In this document: piece by piece, positions 23,020 to 34,599 of the stretch
Numbering within the stretch: the first letter of the stretch is position 1
Layout of the letters: every line of letters starts with the position of its first letter
Assembly: GCF_003711515.1 (NCBI RefSeq)
Contig: NW_021167083.1
Location: 1,866,067-1,930,066 of the forward strand
Source of the DNA: Sodiomyces alkalinus F11
Taxonomy: Eukaryota; Ascomycota; Sordariomycetes; Glomerellales; Plectosphaerellaceae
Direction of reading: 5' to 3'
Length of the DNA: 64,000 nucleotides
Program-made: the position numbers and the translations under genes
The notes under the pieces: model-generated
The model's database searches: none
Told to the model about the DNA's origin: nothing
Seen by the model: the letters and a program-made list of their open reading frames with translations, nothing else

Positions 23020-25140
23020 ACTATCACGATAACCCTAGTTCCTAAAAATAGAAAGCATTTCCTCGATTTCCTCTATCTCCGCCTTATCTTCCTTTTACCT
23101 AAGAGTCTCCTCTTTAGCGCTCCTTGAAAACGTATCTATTTTACCCTTAAACTTAGCAGAAATAAGCTCCAAATTATGCCTAGCCGAGTTAACCTTATTA
23201 ATCGACTTTAGCGTATTAAAAATCAGGGTATATTACCGAAGAGCCTATATACCCGCTTCGTATAGGGCTCGGGTGGGGGGGCCGTTCATAGTAGGAGGGT
23301 ACCGGCGGCAAGGGGCGGTAGCGGTAGTATAGTATCTTATTACTCTTCTATAGCCGCGATTTTAAAGCCTAAAGGAAGCCGTTTAGTACTATTCTTCCCT
23401 TAGCCCTTCTTCTTTCCCGTAGCAGATATCTTAATGGCGCCTTTTAGCCGGCCTGTTCCACGTACTATTATAGGATCCAGGGGCCTAATACTAGGTAGTA
23501 TAAGCGTGGTACCTATAACTAGATCCTAACGATTCTATCGCTAATGCCGATTAATTAACGTGATACTAATCGGCTCGGAATCCCGGTAAAGGTTAAAAAG
23601 CATATACCTATAAGGAAGCCTTATGGAAACCGTGATAGTATAGGAGCTATAGGGCCTTACTGGCGGCCTCGGGCCTCGACTTCTGTGTACCTTATCCAGG
23701 GCGGCGAGCTTAACCTTAAGCCGTCCGAGAGCTTATAGGATAACCTATTAATTAATAAGGCTAAAGAGAATCCTAGCTATAGGAAAGTCTACTCTATTTA
23801 TTCGGCGTTACCTCTCTAAAGTAAGATCCGTCTCCTAGTTCCTTGAATATAACCGTAGGCTCCTGAAAATAGTTACTAAGTCACCTATAGAGGAGTGGAG
23901 ATACCGTTTAAGGCTAGCGTGTAAAGGCTCTACGATAGAGGTGGTTCTGTTACTAAAGTAGGGCGCCCGATTCAGGTAGTAATCTATAATCTTTTCCTTA
24001 AAGGGATTAATCCAGGTCCTTAGGGCGTAATTAACTACGTTTTCTGGGTACTTACCTGGCTACTAGAATCCTCGGAGTCGTTCCTCGAAGTCCTCGACTA
24101 TTAGACTAGAAATCAACGAGTTCCAGGCCTTTAAAAAGGTATAAAACGTAGGGTAGCGCCTAACCTAACTATTCGGTAGCCTTATAGGTTTAGAAAAAAG
24201 GCCCTTAGTCTTTACTAGCACGTTTAAATTAATATACTAGATATATAGGGTATTCGGAACCTGCCTTAAGTTTATATAGCCTTAAAGGGTATTTATTAAG
24301 GCGAGCTCCTAATCCGTGATAATACACCGTGGTAACGGTAAACCCTCGGCTAAGATATAGCCGGTTAACGCCTTAAGCGCTTAGGTATATTAATACTCTT
24401 TCTCTTTATCGATAAAGGTAATCGCGATAGAGAAGGACTTCCGTAGCGGCGATATACCGCAGAAGTTAAGTAGCGGTATCTTAAACTTATTAGTTTTATA
24501 CGTTACGTCGATAATAAGGATATCGCGAGCTAATTATAGGAGGCTAATAGCTAACTTCGGCGTAATAAAAAGGTATTAGATTCGGTCGAATTAATTACAG
24601 AGATCACGGTAGTAGAAGCTCTCTTCGATATTAATTTACTAAGAAATTAGTATACGGTTAAGTATAAGGGCGAGGGTAACTTACTTCGTAGAGCTACTAG
24701 ATTAGACTCCTACTAGTAAGCTCTTCACGGCGGTAACGAGTAAGCAGGTTCGTGATATCCGACCTCGTAATCCTAGGAACTTACTCGCTCGGGGTAGATT
24801 CCCAAGAAGATTCTAGGATCCGGAGCTTCGTTATAATCTTACAGGGCCGAATACCGCTATTCTATATACTAATAATCTTATCCCTGTATACTAGAAGTCC
24901 CTAGGACCGGAATCGACCGAAGGAGCTAGCCTCGATCCAGCTTTAATTATAGTTTAACGGCGTGCCTCTATAGGGGGTAAAAGCCTCTATAACCCACCCT
25001 CTAAGGGTATCGCGACGACGAAGGTTAACCTTAAAAGGGCACGCCGTTATCTAGGTTATAGCTCTCCGGCGCTTCGATTTATACGATTAAGTCTGTCGAG
25101 CTATAGGTACTTAGCCTTTCCCGTAGCGGTAGGTGATACG
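23020..25140 (-). pseudogene. MULE transposase relic
   Basis: DDE transposase that would cut the element at its TIRs. The first catalytic region is very clear near 24,455-24,520: DVTYKTNKFKIPLLNFCGIS, the MULE-domain hallmark D.TYKTN.F..PLL...G. It continues with FSIAITFIDKEKEY (matching the hydrophobic-E-x-E-xxY segment) and CIITDQELALINTL near 24,295-24,340, which carries the second acidic position. The C-terminus is a charged helix near 23,050-23,100 (KEDKAEIEEIEEMLSIF). The N-terminal DNA-binding part, between about 24,600 and 25,140, is less clear. Several RIP stops are present. The plus-strand ORF at 25,171-25,407 overlaps the right TIR and is a chance frame. Confidence 0.8.
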
Positions 25141-25380
25141 TATCGCCGGCCTACTATAAGGGTACTATTCGTGTATAATAAGGCTATTTCTATTCGAGTA
25201 GGCGTAAATAGTAAGGGCCTAGAAGCCCTCCTCGTAGGAAGCGTAAACCTCGGTAGGAAGGCCGGAGCTATAGGGTCGTTCTTTAGCTATTATAACTATA
25301 TCGTCGGTTATAGTATTATGCCATTAATTACGAGTAAAGGAGCGGTGTATAAAAAGACTAGTGGATTAAGAGGGGAAGAT

Positions 25381-25513
25381 CCCGTATCTATATATTTAGG
25401 TATCTAAAGTGTATATATAAATTAGGTGTGTACTTTAGTTCCTTATTATTCTTAGCGGGCCCCACCGTTTTACTGGCAAAATAGTTATCTGTACTGGCTC
25501 CCGAGTAGGGCCC
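25381..25513 (-). repeat. MULE right TIR (133 bp)
   Basis: Partner of 22,833-22,965; followed directly by the ttttaaaa target-site duplication. Confidence 0.9.
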
Positions 25514-26947
25514 TTTTAAAACTATAGTTACGTATCTTCTTTTCTATAACCTTCGTAATATCTTCGCGGCCACGCTAAGTATAAGGGCGTATATCCGGCC
25601 TTATATACTAATAGGCGGCGGTAGTATAGGGGTTCTTATATATCTCGTAAGGCCTCCTTATTACAGGAGGGATAGCCTTTACAGACATATTACTATAAGG
25701 ACGCTTCTTATTATCTTTATTATTAGTAGTATCCTTAGTATCGGGGAGGTTCCTAGGGGTATTAAAGGTGCCTCTCCTAACTCTAGGCTTTATACTAGAG
25801 GATTATATACTCTTTATATTACTAAGAACCGCCCTTAGAGCCTTTACGAAGTCGTTAATTATTAGCTTATTTTCCGTAATCTTATCGTAGTTATTAATTA
25901 GGTAATTATTACTCTATTCCTAGATAATAGGTCTAATAGCTCTTAACGCGTCTTCTGCCCAATAGTCCGCGTTTAATAGCTTTAAAACGCCTATATATTT
26001 ATAGTGTATTATCGCTATTTTCTAGCTTATTACCTAGGCGTCTATATCCTTAGGTATAGCCTTTATAGGCGTAGTGTATCGTCTATACAGGATTAGGGCT
26101 TCCTTACGGAGGTCTATAGAGGTTAGTCCTACGTACGTGTGTAGGAAAGTAATCTAAGCCCGTGGGTTATTTACGATATTATTCTATAGCTAGGCGAGGA
26201 GGCTATATAACGTGGTATAGATAGTCCTTTCGATATAGAAATATACCTCGTTACTTTCTTTCTACTACGCGTTATAGTCTATCTTTTCTTCGCGGTATAC
26301 ACGGCGATCTTATAGGTAACGTGTATACCCCTTTTTAAAGAGGTCGTTAATAAATATAGGTGTCCTAGTCGGTAGTTCTTTCGTTACGGCCGTGGCCTTT
26401 CTACGGGTAGCCGTCTTCTTCTTACTTATAGCCGTGGCCGCCGTGATAGCGGCGGCGTCCGTAGCGTCCTTATCGCCCTCTAGCATAATAGTAGAAAATA
26501 GAGTAGCCGTGATAGTAGTAGCCATGGCCTCCTCCGTCTTAGAGTTTATAGCGAGGGCTTTATATTTACGAATATTAGGCGGCGTAGGTATAAGGAGGAG
26601 GTAGGCGTTAGCCTCCTTATCGCTTAGCTTTAGATTAAGATAGTTATCCTAGTAGGAGGCAGATTTACCGCGTACGGCGTGCTCTTATACTACCTAATCC
26701 CTTTAGTTAATAAGGGTAGTAGCGGCCGCCTTCTATTCGGCGTTAGATATATTAAAAGATATCTTTACTAGTTTATCGTTTATCGGTTAGTTAATTAATA
26801 GGTAGGTTAATTAATCTCTTAATTACTTTAAGTAGGTCGATAATAGTTATTTAAGAGTGCTTATAGAGACGTGATTACTTTTTATAGTGGAATAGGGGTA
26901 GCCTTATTAAGATCTATTATTTAGGCGTTAGAAATCGGGCTTATAAT

Positions 26948-27234
26948 TATCGCACGTTAAAAGGTATTTAGATAATTAACTTAATAGAGCAGAAATCTCG
27001 TGTGTGTATATTATATTAAGTTATATCTATAAGAGTCTCTTATACCCTTATTTTTAGGTGGTGAAGACTCTATTATAGGTACTATATTATTTAGATCCTA
27101 TCCGGTCTTTTCCGGTATCCGCCCCTATTATATTCTAATACCCGAGGTCCCCGATATCCGAAGCCCTGAGTCATGGCGTGGATCCCCCCTGGATCCCCTA
27201 TGGACCACGTTGTGGTCCGTGCGCCCATGCGATA
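26948..27234 (-). repeat. Copia A 5' LTR (287 bp)
   Basis: Partner of 18,174-18,460. Less RIP-changed over its last third: ccatggcg-type TpG and CpA are kept, for example ggaccacgttgtggtccgtg near 27,203, which is also a short palindrome. Confidence 0.9.
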
Positions 27235-27568
27235 TATTGTGTGTCTTCTTCGGATTGAAAAAAACGATTAAGATAAAGGATAAAGAATAAAGAATAAAGA
27301 ATAAAGAATAAAGAAAGGAAAGAACCGAACCGAGGGAACGGGTTAATATCCTTTGTTCTTTATAAAAGAATCGATATCGTAATAGTATTGTAATATAGAT
27401 CGATATCGTAGTAATATCGTAATCCTTTGTATCCTTTGTCTGACTCGTATTAGATGAACTGACTCGAAAGAGAACGGTCTAGGCTTACGGGGAAGATATC
27501 CTTTATTCGAGTACGAAGGATATACTCGAAGGATATTAAGGATATTATTAGTAATAATGTTAATATTA
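27235..27568 (-). repeat. Gypsy B 3' LTR, right fragment
   Basis: Continues the LTR cut at 18,173, starting at the duplicated tattg. Aligns with 37,117-37,426. Contains an expanded run of ataaaga units (about 27,278-27,312) that is only one to two units long in the right LTR. Positions 27,569-27,944 are internal tail sequence without a supported frame. Confidence 0.85.
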
Positions 27569-27944
27569 ACATTACCTATAACCGATAACGAATAGACGGC
27601 GTTTATAATAAAGGGAAATAGGGGATAGACTATATTATACGCCGACTACGCTATCTACTAATTTCTAATACTATATCCGTGGCTATAGGGGTGTATCACG
27701 CCTTACGCGGACGCTAATAAAGGAAACTATATAGAAAGTAAAAGGAATATATAAAAACTAAGTAAACTAACTAAATATACCTCCCGAGTCTCTTTTTATA
27801 ATAGCATATATATACGCCGTCTTTTTCTTTATATATACCCTTTTTATTATAGGCTAAAAACTATACGATTATACTAGTTACATACAACATATACGCCCTT
27901 TTTCTATATACCCGTATACCAAATACGAAATATAAACTATAAAA

Positions 27945-29680
27945 ACTCAAAGGACTCCGTGCGAATGTCCCCTAAAGTACTCGTACCTTAAATTTCTTCC
28001 ACCTACGACAGCTCCTTATTATCGTCTAGGAAACCCTAGTTTTCCTTATTATAACTGAGGATACTCTTAACGTCGCTAGAGCCTGATTCTATAATATGTT
28101 TATCGATCTTATTGCGGTTAATATTATACGACGAGAGCCGACCCTTACTACCCGGCTTATCGTAGTGCTAGGCGAGGATACTAGTATAGATTATTAGGGC
28201 CTACGCGTGTATCTAGTATATCGTAAAGCGCTCGGCTATAATGATACGCTTATCGGGGTCTATAGTGCTATTAGGATTAAGACTAATAATCTAGGTATAG
28301 TCTTCTATACGCTAGACACCGAGAAGAAAAGGCAGTCCGACGGCGTTCTAGGTCTTATTAGGGATAACTTACGCGGCGATAAACCTCTTTATCTACGCGG
28401 TAACGGGGACGGGTAAAACGGTACCCTAGCTGCGCTAGAGGAATATAGCTAACCTTTATTTATTATATATAAATTCTTCCGATATAAATACCGCGCTAGA
28501 GTTAAATAAACGCTTAGCTAGATATTTGTATCCTAGTATCCAGACTATTTCTTCGCCCGGATATACTAAAAAACGTTTAGGTAGTAAGGGGGCGGTATAT
28601 CCTTAATAAGGATATTTTAAGCCGGTGGACGGAGTAGTCGACGGATTAGCGGGCGTAGCGATAGAGGGGGTACTAATAGCGTAGGCGGTCGGGGTAGATA
28701 TAGTCGTGGTCCTTACGCGTAACTAGGGCAGGATATCTACAGTATATTAGATACTAGGTATTACTTTCTACGCGGATGCTTAGAGGTATTATATAATCGA
28801 TATTACGCACGTTTTAATTACATTATCGTAGTCGTTTATCCGCGCGAGAAACGTGGCCTTATCCACCTAGCCCGCGTGGCGGGCCTTTATAGCATCTGCT
28901 AGGCTAAGGGCTAGGTAGGCTAGCTTATTTATTCCTTATAAAACATAGGCAGGCGCCGTCTTATCTATTATAGGGATAGTAGTAGGTATTATAGGCGTAG
29001 CGATATTCGGGGCGCTTACACCTGAGCGGATAGGGAAGGTCACAGGCGCGCTAATAGCGCGCTAGTTTTACGGGGTAATAGGCCTAGTATTATAGGGGGC
29101 TAAGGGAGTATTAGGTAAGAAGCGGCCGTCTAGGCCTTAGGGAGTATTATATTGCGGTATACTAATAAGGTATTACTTAAATATTTCGGAGGGTTAGGTT
29201 TAGCTTTACACGTTAAGATTATAGTCTAGTAAAAATTAGGGCTAGGGGTAGATAAGCGCGAGAGCTTTAGCGTTATTTATACTAACTATACGGTTTACTT
29301 CCGTAGTAGGGGCAAACACTATTTAATATAAGGCGAGATTAATCGGGTCCTTATACCCTAAAGCGGTAGGACGGCTATAATAATCTATAATAATTTCTTT
29401 ATTTTCTCTATACTAGACTTAAAACGCGGCGCCCCATATAGAAAGTTTAGAGATAATTAAACTCTTATTACCGAATAGGGTGATTACCCTAAAATAGTCC
29501 TTAAATATAAGGCCCTCGCCTATTTATCCCCGATAGAAGTATCTAGAGAAGTTATACTCGAAGGCCGTGTCCTTAAATCTATTCACGGCCGACGGGTATT
29601 CTATAATATACTAACAGGCTATAAATGCTAACCACCTGGCGCACGTTTAGATAGATATAATAGAAAATAGAATACGAAAA
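27945..29680 (-). pseudogene. Gypsy B third ORF, same sense as pol, downstream of integrase
   Basis: I do not recognise the product. The minus strand reads coherently for about 570 codons with RIP-type stops. The N-terminal part is hydrophobic/aromatic and basic (RFKDTAFEYNFSRYFYRG; KSLIISKLSIWGAAF), the middle is Pro/Gln/Thr-rich, then comes a helical block (ADAIKARHAG; KATFLARINDYDNVIKTC) and an acidic/Ser-rich tail (HIIESGSSDVKSILS). It occupies the env position, but I see no convincing signal peptide or membrane anchor. It could instead be a captured gag-like gene. The plus-strand ORF at 28,207-28,416 is a shadow. Confidence 0.4.
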
Positions 29681-29939
29681 GAAAAGTGTATATACGTAAT
29701 AAAATAAGAGAATAACTAAGGGAGGTCAGTTATCTGCTTATAGAAGTGATAATAGTGAATGTATAAGAGTATAGAAGAGGACGGTTCTAGTTAAAATTAT
29801 ATACCCGTTCTAGGGGTATAGCTAATCTAGCGGAGTGACGTAGAGCTTTTTATTATTCTATATTATTTTAGTTATATATACCTTCCCTTTAAACGTACGA
29901 TAATAGCCCTAATACCTTCCTTTATACCTTCATCACTAT

Positions 29940-32900
29940 ACGTAAATAGCGTTCGGTTACCGTGGGTGATTCGAGCGGTGACCTCGGTAAGTTATACGGC
30001 TACGCGGCTATACTAGTAGTCGTTAAAGCTTCTTTACCGGGAGTATTCTTTAATACTCTAAGTCCTTTAACGTCTCCTAACTTAAACGCCTTATCCGCCT
30101 TTACTTGCTTTCCTACGGCTTATAGCGTCTCTAAGGCCCTGTATTGTATTTTAAACGCTTCGACTATTTTTAGTGCGTTTATAGCTTCCTTTAGTATCTA
30201 AATATTATACTAACTCGCGTATCCTCTCTATTGAATTAGGTACTCGGTACACGGGTTCCCACGACCCTTCTTAGTAACTCTTTTATCTAGGATAATATTA
30301 ATTTTATAATACTTATATAAATCGCGCTATTTATATCTATCCTTCTCGGGATCGCCGGGGCGAATAGGCCCTCTATCAGCCGTCCGACTAGGGAATAGGT
30401 CCGTACCCGGCTTCTTCGCCGGTTAGAGGTAGGTAATACTAATATCGGGATAGATATTAAGCGCTACGGGTAGTTCTAGCAGGTATACTAATAGCGAGAC
30501 CTATTCCTTAATCTTAAATAGTCCTATTCGTTACTAACTAAGCTTTATCGAGGGCTTTCTAGGTACCGAATAGCTATACCCGAGCTTAATAAAGACGAAG
30601 TCCCCGGGAGCGAACCGAATACTACGGTACTTCGTATTATATAGCCTGTTTATATATATCTAGGCTAAGGCGATAGATAGTTTAACGTCTTCCTAGAATA
30701 ATTCCCGAGTAAACTACGGGTTTATATTACCAATTATATTAAGGGGACTACTTATCCGCGTACCGTATAATAGTTTATTTAGTAAACACCCTAAGACCTC
30801 GCTAAAGGCGTTATTTAGGTTAAACTATAGTGCGATAATACCCTTTATCTATAGCGCGTTTAGGTATATAATACGGAATATACGGATAGCGATGTTAATT
30901 ATCTAATTCTTCTATTTAGATAGTCTATTAGTTTATAGGTGCTATACTATTATGAACTTAAGTAACGTGCCCGCCTCCTTCTAAAGCGCTATCTAAAAGG
31001 CGGATAGGAATTTAGGGTTATAATCTAAAATAATCCCTTAGTGGATACCCTAATTACTAAGCTAAAAGAACTGAAAGAGGATATATGCCTAGTCCTCCGT
31101 AGTATAGGAGCTATACCCCGGAATAAGGAGGGTAGCTTGAATAAATTTATCTATTACTATAAGGAGGGAGTCGAATAGGGAAAAGCCCTGCCTTTACTAA
31201 GGAGAGCTAGCTAAGGGTACCTCGGGTAAGCCGATAATAAAATCTATAATAATAGTATATAACGGAATAAGGGGAGTTATATTAGTTATATCTCGCTAAG
31301 CGGGCGTTAACGATTAGTCTAATTAATAGCGTACGTTATATAGTTAGCGATATAAGTCTTAATTTCCTTATAGAGCTTAGGAATAGCGAATTAGCTAACT
31401 AACTTATATTAGGTTCTTTTAACGCTAAAGTAATAGCGTCTATCGTAAGCGGCCTAAATACACTCCTAATATAGGGAGAATAGAATATAAAGCCGACGTT
31501 TTCCGCTTTATTCTAGATAGTAAAGGAGACCGTTTTCTACCTTAAAAGGGATCTTAACCGGCGAATTATAATCTTATAGCTAGGTAAGAATACGTCCTTG
31601 TTTAGTATTATTAGTATAATTATCGCTAATTCTTTATCGTAGATCGGTATTTATTTTAAGCTCGGAGAAGTGATAAATAGCCTAATCGCGCTAAATCTAT
31701 TCTAATTCCTTCTCGTCTTCCGCTTCCGGAAGGCTTATCGTAGGTAGCCGTAAAAGGGCGTTAGCCACGATATTTATCTTCCCGGGGATATACCGATAAT
31801 CTAACTAAAACTAGCTAAAAAGCTCCGAGGAGAGGATAAACCTTATATTTAACCTAGTCTTATCCTTACTAGATAGCGTAGTAGACTTTATAATACCGAT
31901 AGTAGCGGCGTAGTCTATAAGGATAATAATCGGATTATAATACATAGACTAAATAATAATTCGGGTCTTACGAATAGTCTATACTAAGTAGGCGACCTTT
32001 AGTTTAATCGGCTAATACTTCTACTTAGCTATATTAAGACCCTTATTAATATAGAGTACCGGGCGAATAAGGGTCCTACTAATAATATCTTTAGCGAGCT
32101 ATTTAGTCTTATCGATAAGCTAGAATAGTATAGCCGAGAACCTATACTCCTTAAAGGCGTTTAACTAAATAAAGAGGATTTTCCCTAGGTTATACTAGAA
32201 AAGGTAGATTTTAGAGGTAAGTATATTTATAACGTCCGTAAATAATGCTATTTCTTCGGCTATAAACTTAAATACCGTTTATTTAGTATAGGCCTTATAT
32301 ACTTAGCCCTAGTCCTTTCCGAGCTAATAAGCCTCTATAAGTAGGGTTATCTTCTATTATTAAAGGGAGGTAATTTAGTAGGCGAACCTCGGGATAAGAT
32401 ACCGTAGCTATTCGGCTATACTAATTTATTACTTAAGCGATTAGACCGATAATAGTAGCTGGATCCTTCGTAGAGTATTTGTCTATTCCTTCATATTAAA
32501 GAGGCCTAAAGCGTCGACCTTAAATTCTAAAAGCTATACCGATAGGTAACCGATAAAGGATTTACCTAAGGAGATAAAGATCCGTTTTTAGCTAAATAGT
32601 AATAGGATGGTTTCTAGATATTAGGCGTATTCCTCCTTAGTATCAGAGGCCACGACAATATTATTAATAAAGGCGCCGGCGAAGTTCTTATACGGCTGGA
32701 GTAGCTTATCTATATAGCGTTAGATATAGACCCGCGAATTATAAAAGCCTATAAGAGCGACCTTTAAATATTCTTATCCCCAATATAAAATAATAATAGA
32801 CCTTTTACGGTATAGCTCGTGTACTAGGAATTAGCAGAAGAAGGTCTAGATATCGATAATAAGGATAAACTTCTTCCCTCGGAGGCGCCGGATTATGTTA

Positions 32901-34150
32901 TTCTATAACGGTATCGGGTATATATCAGGAATAATAACCTTATTTAGGGTATAGAGATTAACCAGTATCCTGCCTTTACGCTTTCCGTTCACGGTTCGCT
33001 ATATAATAAATACTAGGGCCCTGAATAATATAGGCTAAGTTAGCTATTCTATTTATTCTTACTTATAGAGTTCGTTAAGGGTTTTATCTAAAAATCACTA
33101 ATCGTCACGGCTAAGGGCATATAGCTTTTAGCTAATCTTCTAATTATACTATCTATTAACTAAAAGGACCTTTATATACTCCCTGGGAGGTATATCGATA
33201 ACGCCCTAATCGGTCTAGACCTTCGGATACTTCTCGATAATCTTACTAAACCGGCGTATAAACCGGTTATTATAATAGTAGATTAATACTCCCTCTTTAA
33301 TAGTCTTTATAGGGGCGTTTAGGCTTTTAGCGATACTTAGCTTACCTTTCGGAGTAATATACCTATAGAAAATATCCCCTTCGGCCTTACTAGGTAGTTC
33401 TTCCTCTATAAGCTTAAGTAGGATATCTCGCGCATTATCGCGGTCGGTCTATTAATAACTATCTACCTAGAATAGCTTTACGTAACCGAGCTTAATACCT
33501 TTAGTACCGACTAATAGCCAGTTATCGGCGTTAAAGATAGGTATTATAGACTAGTTATTAAGAATATAGTTCGGAGAGCCCTTTATATTCTAGCAAAACT
33601 CTATAGAATTAAGGTTAATATCGGGCTTATTAATTAGTATAAACCTATATATTCGTGGCAGAATAACTAAATATTGAGTAGCCTTAAGCTTTTACTAGAT
33701 TAAAGAATATTAAACGAATACCCTCGCGGGGACTATTAAGTCCTAGTAAGCGCTAATATAAATAGCTTCCTACGTATTAAGGATATCTAGCCTATTAGGA
33801 TAATTAAACTCCTATCCTAGGAGAAGACCGGTATTAAGCTTAGACACGATCTAAGCCCCGATATATAGGCGGCCAATCTTCTTCTTATTACCTACTATAC
33901 CGTAAACTAGTATAGTAAAGGTAAGCTATTCTAGGGTCTTTATTAATCCTATACCTTATAATATAGCGCGCTTAGTAGGATCGATATACGTATCGGGAAA
34001 TCGACTAAGAAGCTACTAGCTTATTATATAGTGGGAGGCTCCTAAGTCGATATAAATATCGAATAATACGTCTATAAGGGAGCCACGGGCTTAAATCCGG
34101 GCGTACGTATACGTATAGAAATTATTAAAAGGATCCCCGACTTCCTAAAT
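29940..34150 (-). pseudogene. Gypsy B pol: protease, RT, RNase H, integrase
   Basis: Reading right to left on the minus strand: protease active site near 34,045-34,060 as DLGASHYIIS (from D-S/T-G-A-S); RT from about 33,450 to 32,300, with TVNGKRRQDTG near 32,980 and the palm as FINNIVVASD near 32,650-32,690 (both Asp now Asn); RNase H and a spacer near 31,650-32,300; integrase about 30,500-31,500. A Lys-rich helical end (KIVEAFKIQYRALETL and KQVKADKAFKLGDVKGLRVL) lies at 29,965-30,200. The RT type, with ADDI-like motif and RTVNG, resembles fungal Gypsy clades different from F and G1. The ORF at 29,962-30,201 on the plus strand is a shadow. Confidence 0.7.
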
Positions 34151-34599
34151 AGTACCGTTAATTAGCGGTAAATCCTATCCGCTTTACTCCTTTAATCGGT
34201 ATAGCTAGGAGTAAGTCTTCTTATATTGGATAGTCTTTAGATTTAATTTTATAGGTTAATAGTATTTACTATACTCCTAATATACTTAGTAAAGATCGAT
34301 GTACTTAGGTATAAATCCGGGTCTATTAACGACCTAGTATAATTAGTTATTATATTAGCTACCCGCGCTATCGTTATCCTCGGAGTCTGTAAAACCCTCG
34401 GAGTTCCCCTCGGTATAGTAGTACTCGGGTTCTATATTAGCTTTATCTCCGGATATAGGCTTAGCGGCGGCTTTTTCGGCGGAGTCGTTAACCTAGTCTT
34501 AAGAATAGTCGCGGTAATAGTGTTTATATTGGCGATTAGGCTATTTATTAGTGTTAATAGTTAGGAGTCGCTAACCCTTATTATTAGTATAACGGTTAG

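Larger units (their letters stand above)
22833..25513 (-). mobile_element. Mutator-like DNA transposon (MULE) with 133-bp TIRs and 8-bp TSD
   Basis: A 2,681-bp DNA transposon inserted in the Copia A gag. Terminal inverted repeats of about 133 bp (22,833-22,965 and 25,381-25,513) begin gggccctactcgggagccag and are nearly identical. It is flanked on both sides by ttttaaaa (22,825-22,832 and 25,514-25,521), a target-site duplication of the length expected for MULEs. It encodes a minus-strand transposase with the MULE DDE signature. The element is itself RIP-mutated, so it was present when RIP acted on the region, or belongs to a repeated family. Confidence 0.9.
22400..26760 (-). pseudogene. Copia A gag, split by the MULE
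   Basis: Minus-strand structural protein, right part about 25,514-26,760 and left part about 22,400-22,832. The segment 26,310-26,525 is still an open piece reading MATTITATLF, a Lys/Thr-rich stretch (ISKKKTATRRKATAV), then FINDLFKKGYTRYL. Downstream are helical regions (FLHTYVGLTSIDLRKEAL; NYDKITENKLIINDFVKAL) of the UBN2/DUF4219-like layout common in Copia gag, though I cannot assign the family firmly. Near 25,590 a damaged zinc-knuckle-like patch (Tyr in place of Cys) is readable just before the MULE junction. The plus-strand ORF at 26,392-26,604 is a shadow. Confidence 0.6.
18174..27234 (-). mobile_element. Ty1/Copia element A, nested in a Gypsy B LTR
   Basis: A minus-strand Copia retrotransposon with 287-bp LTRs at 18,174-18,460 and 26,948-27,234. 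The target-site duplication is tatta (18,169-18,173) and tattg (27,235-27,239); the G-to-A after T is a RIP change, and the uninterrupted target is visible in the sister LTR near 37,117 (atattgtg). Order from right to left: gag, (MULE insertion), rest of gag/protease, integrase, RT, RNase H. A second copy begins at 60,825. Without the MULE the element is about 6.4 kb. Confidence 0.9.

Noticed and set aside
25171..25407. 78-residue plus-strand ORF overlapping the MULE right TIR
   Set aside because: It runs into the TIR and lies opposite the transposase; no protein-like features.
26392..26604. Plus-strand ORF with Ala/Val-rich hydrophobic product
   Set aside because: Reverse-strand shadow of the Copia A gag, which has the coherent frame on the minus strand.
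28207..30201. Plus-strand ORFs at 28,207-28,416 and 29,962-30,201, and a possible transmembrane segment near 28,960
   Set aside because: The minus strand has longer coherent frames here; the hydrophobic stretch came from mixing frames.
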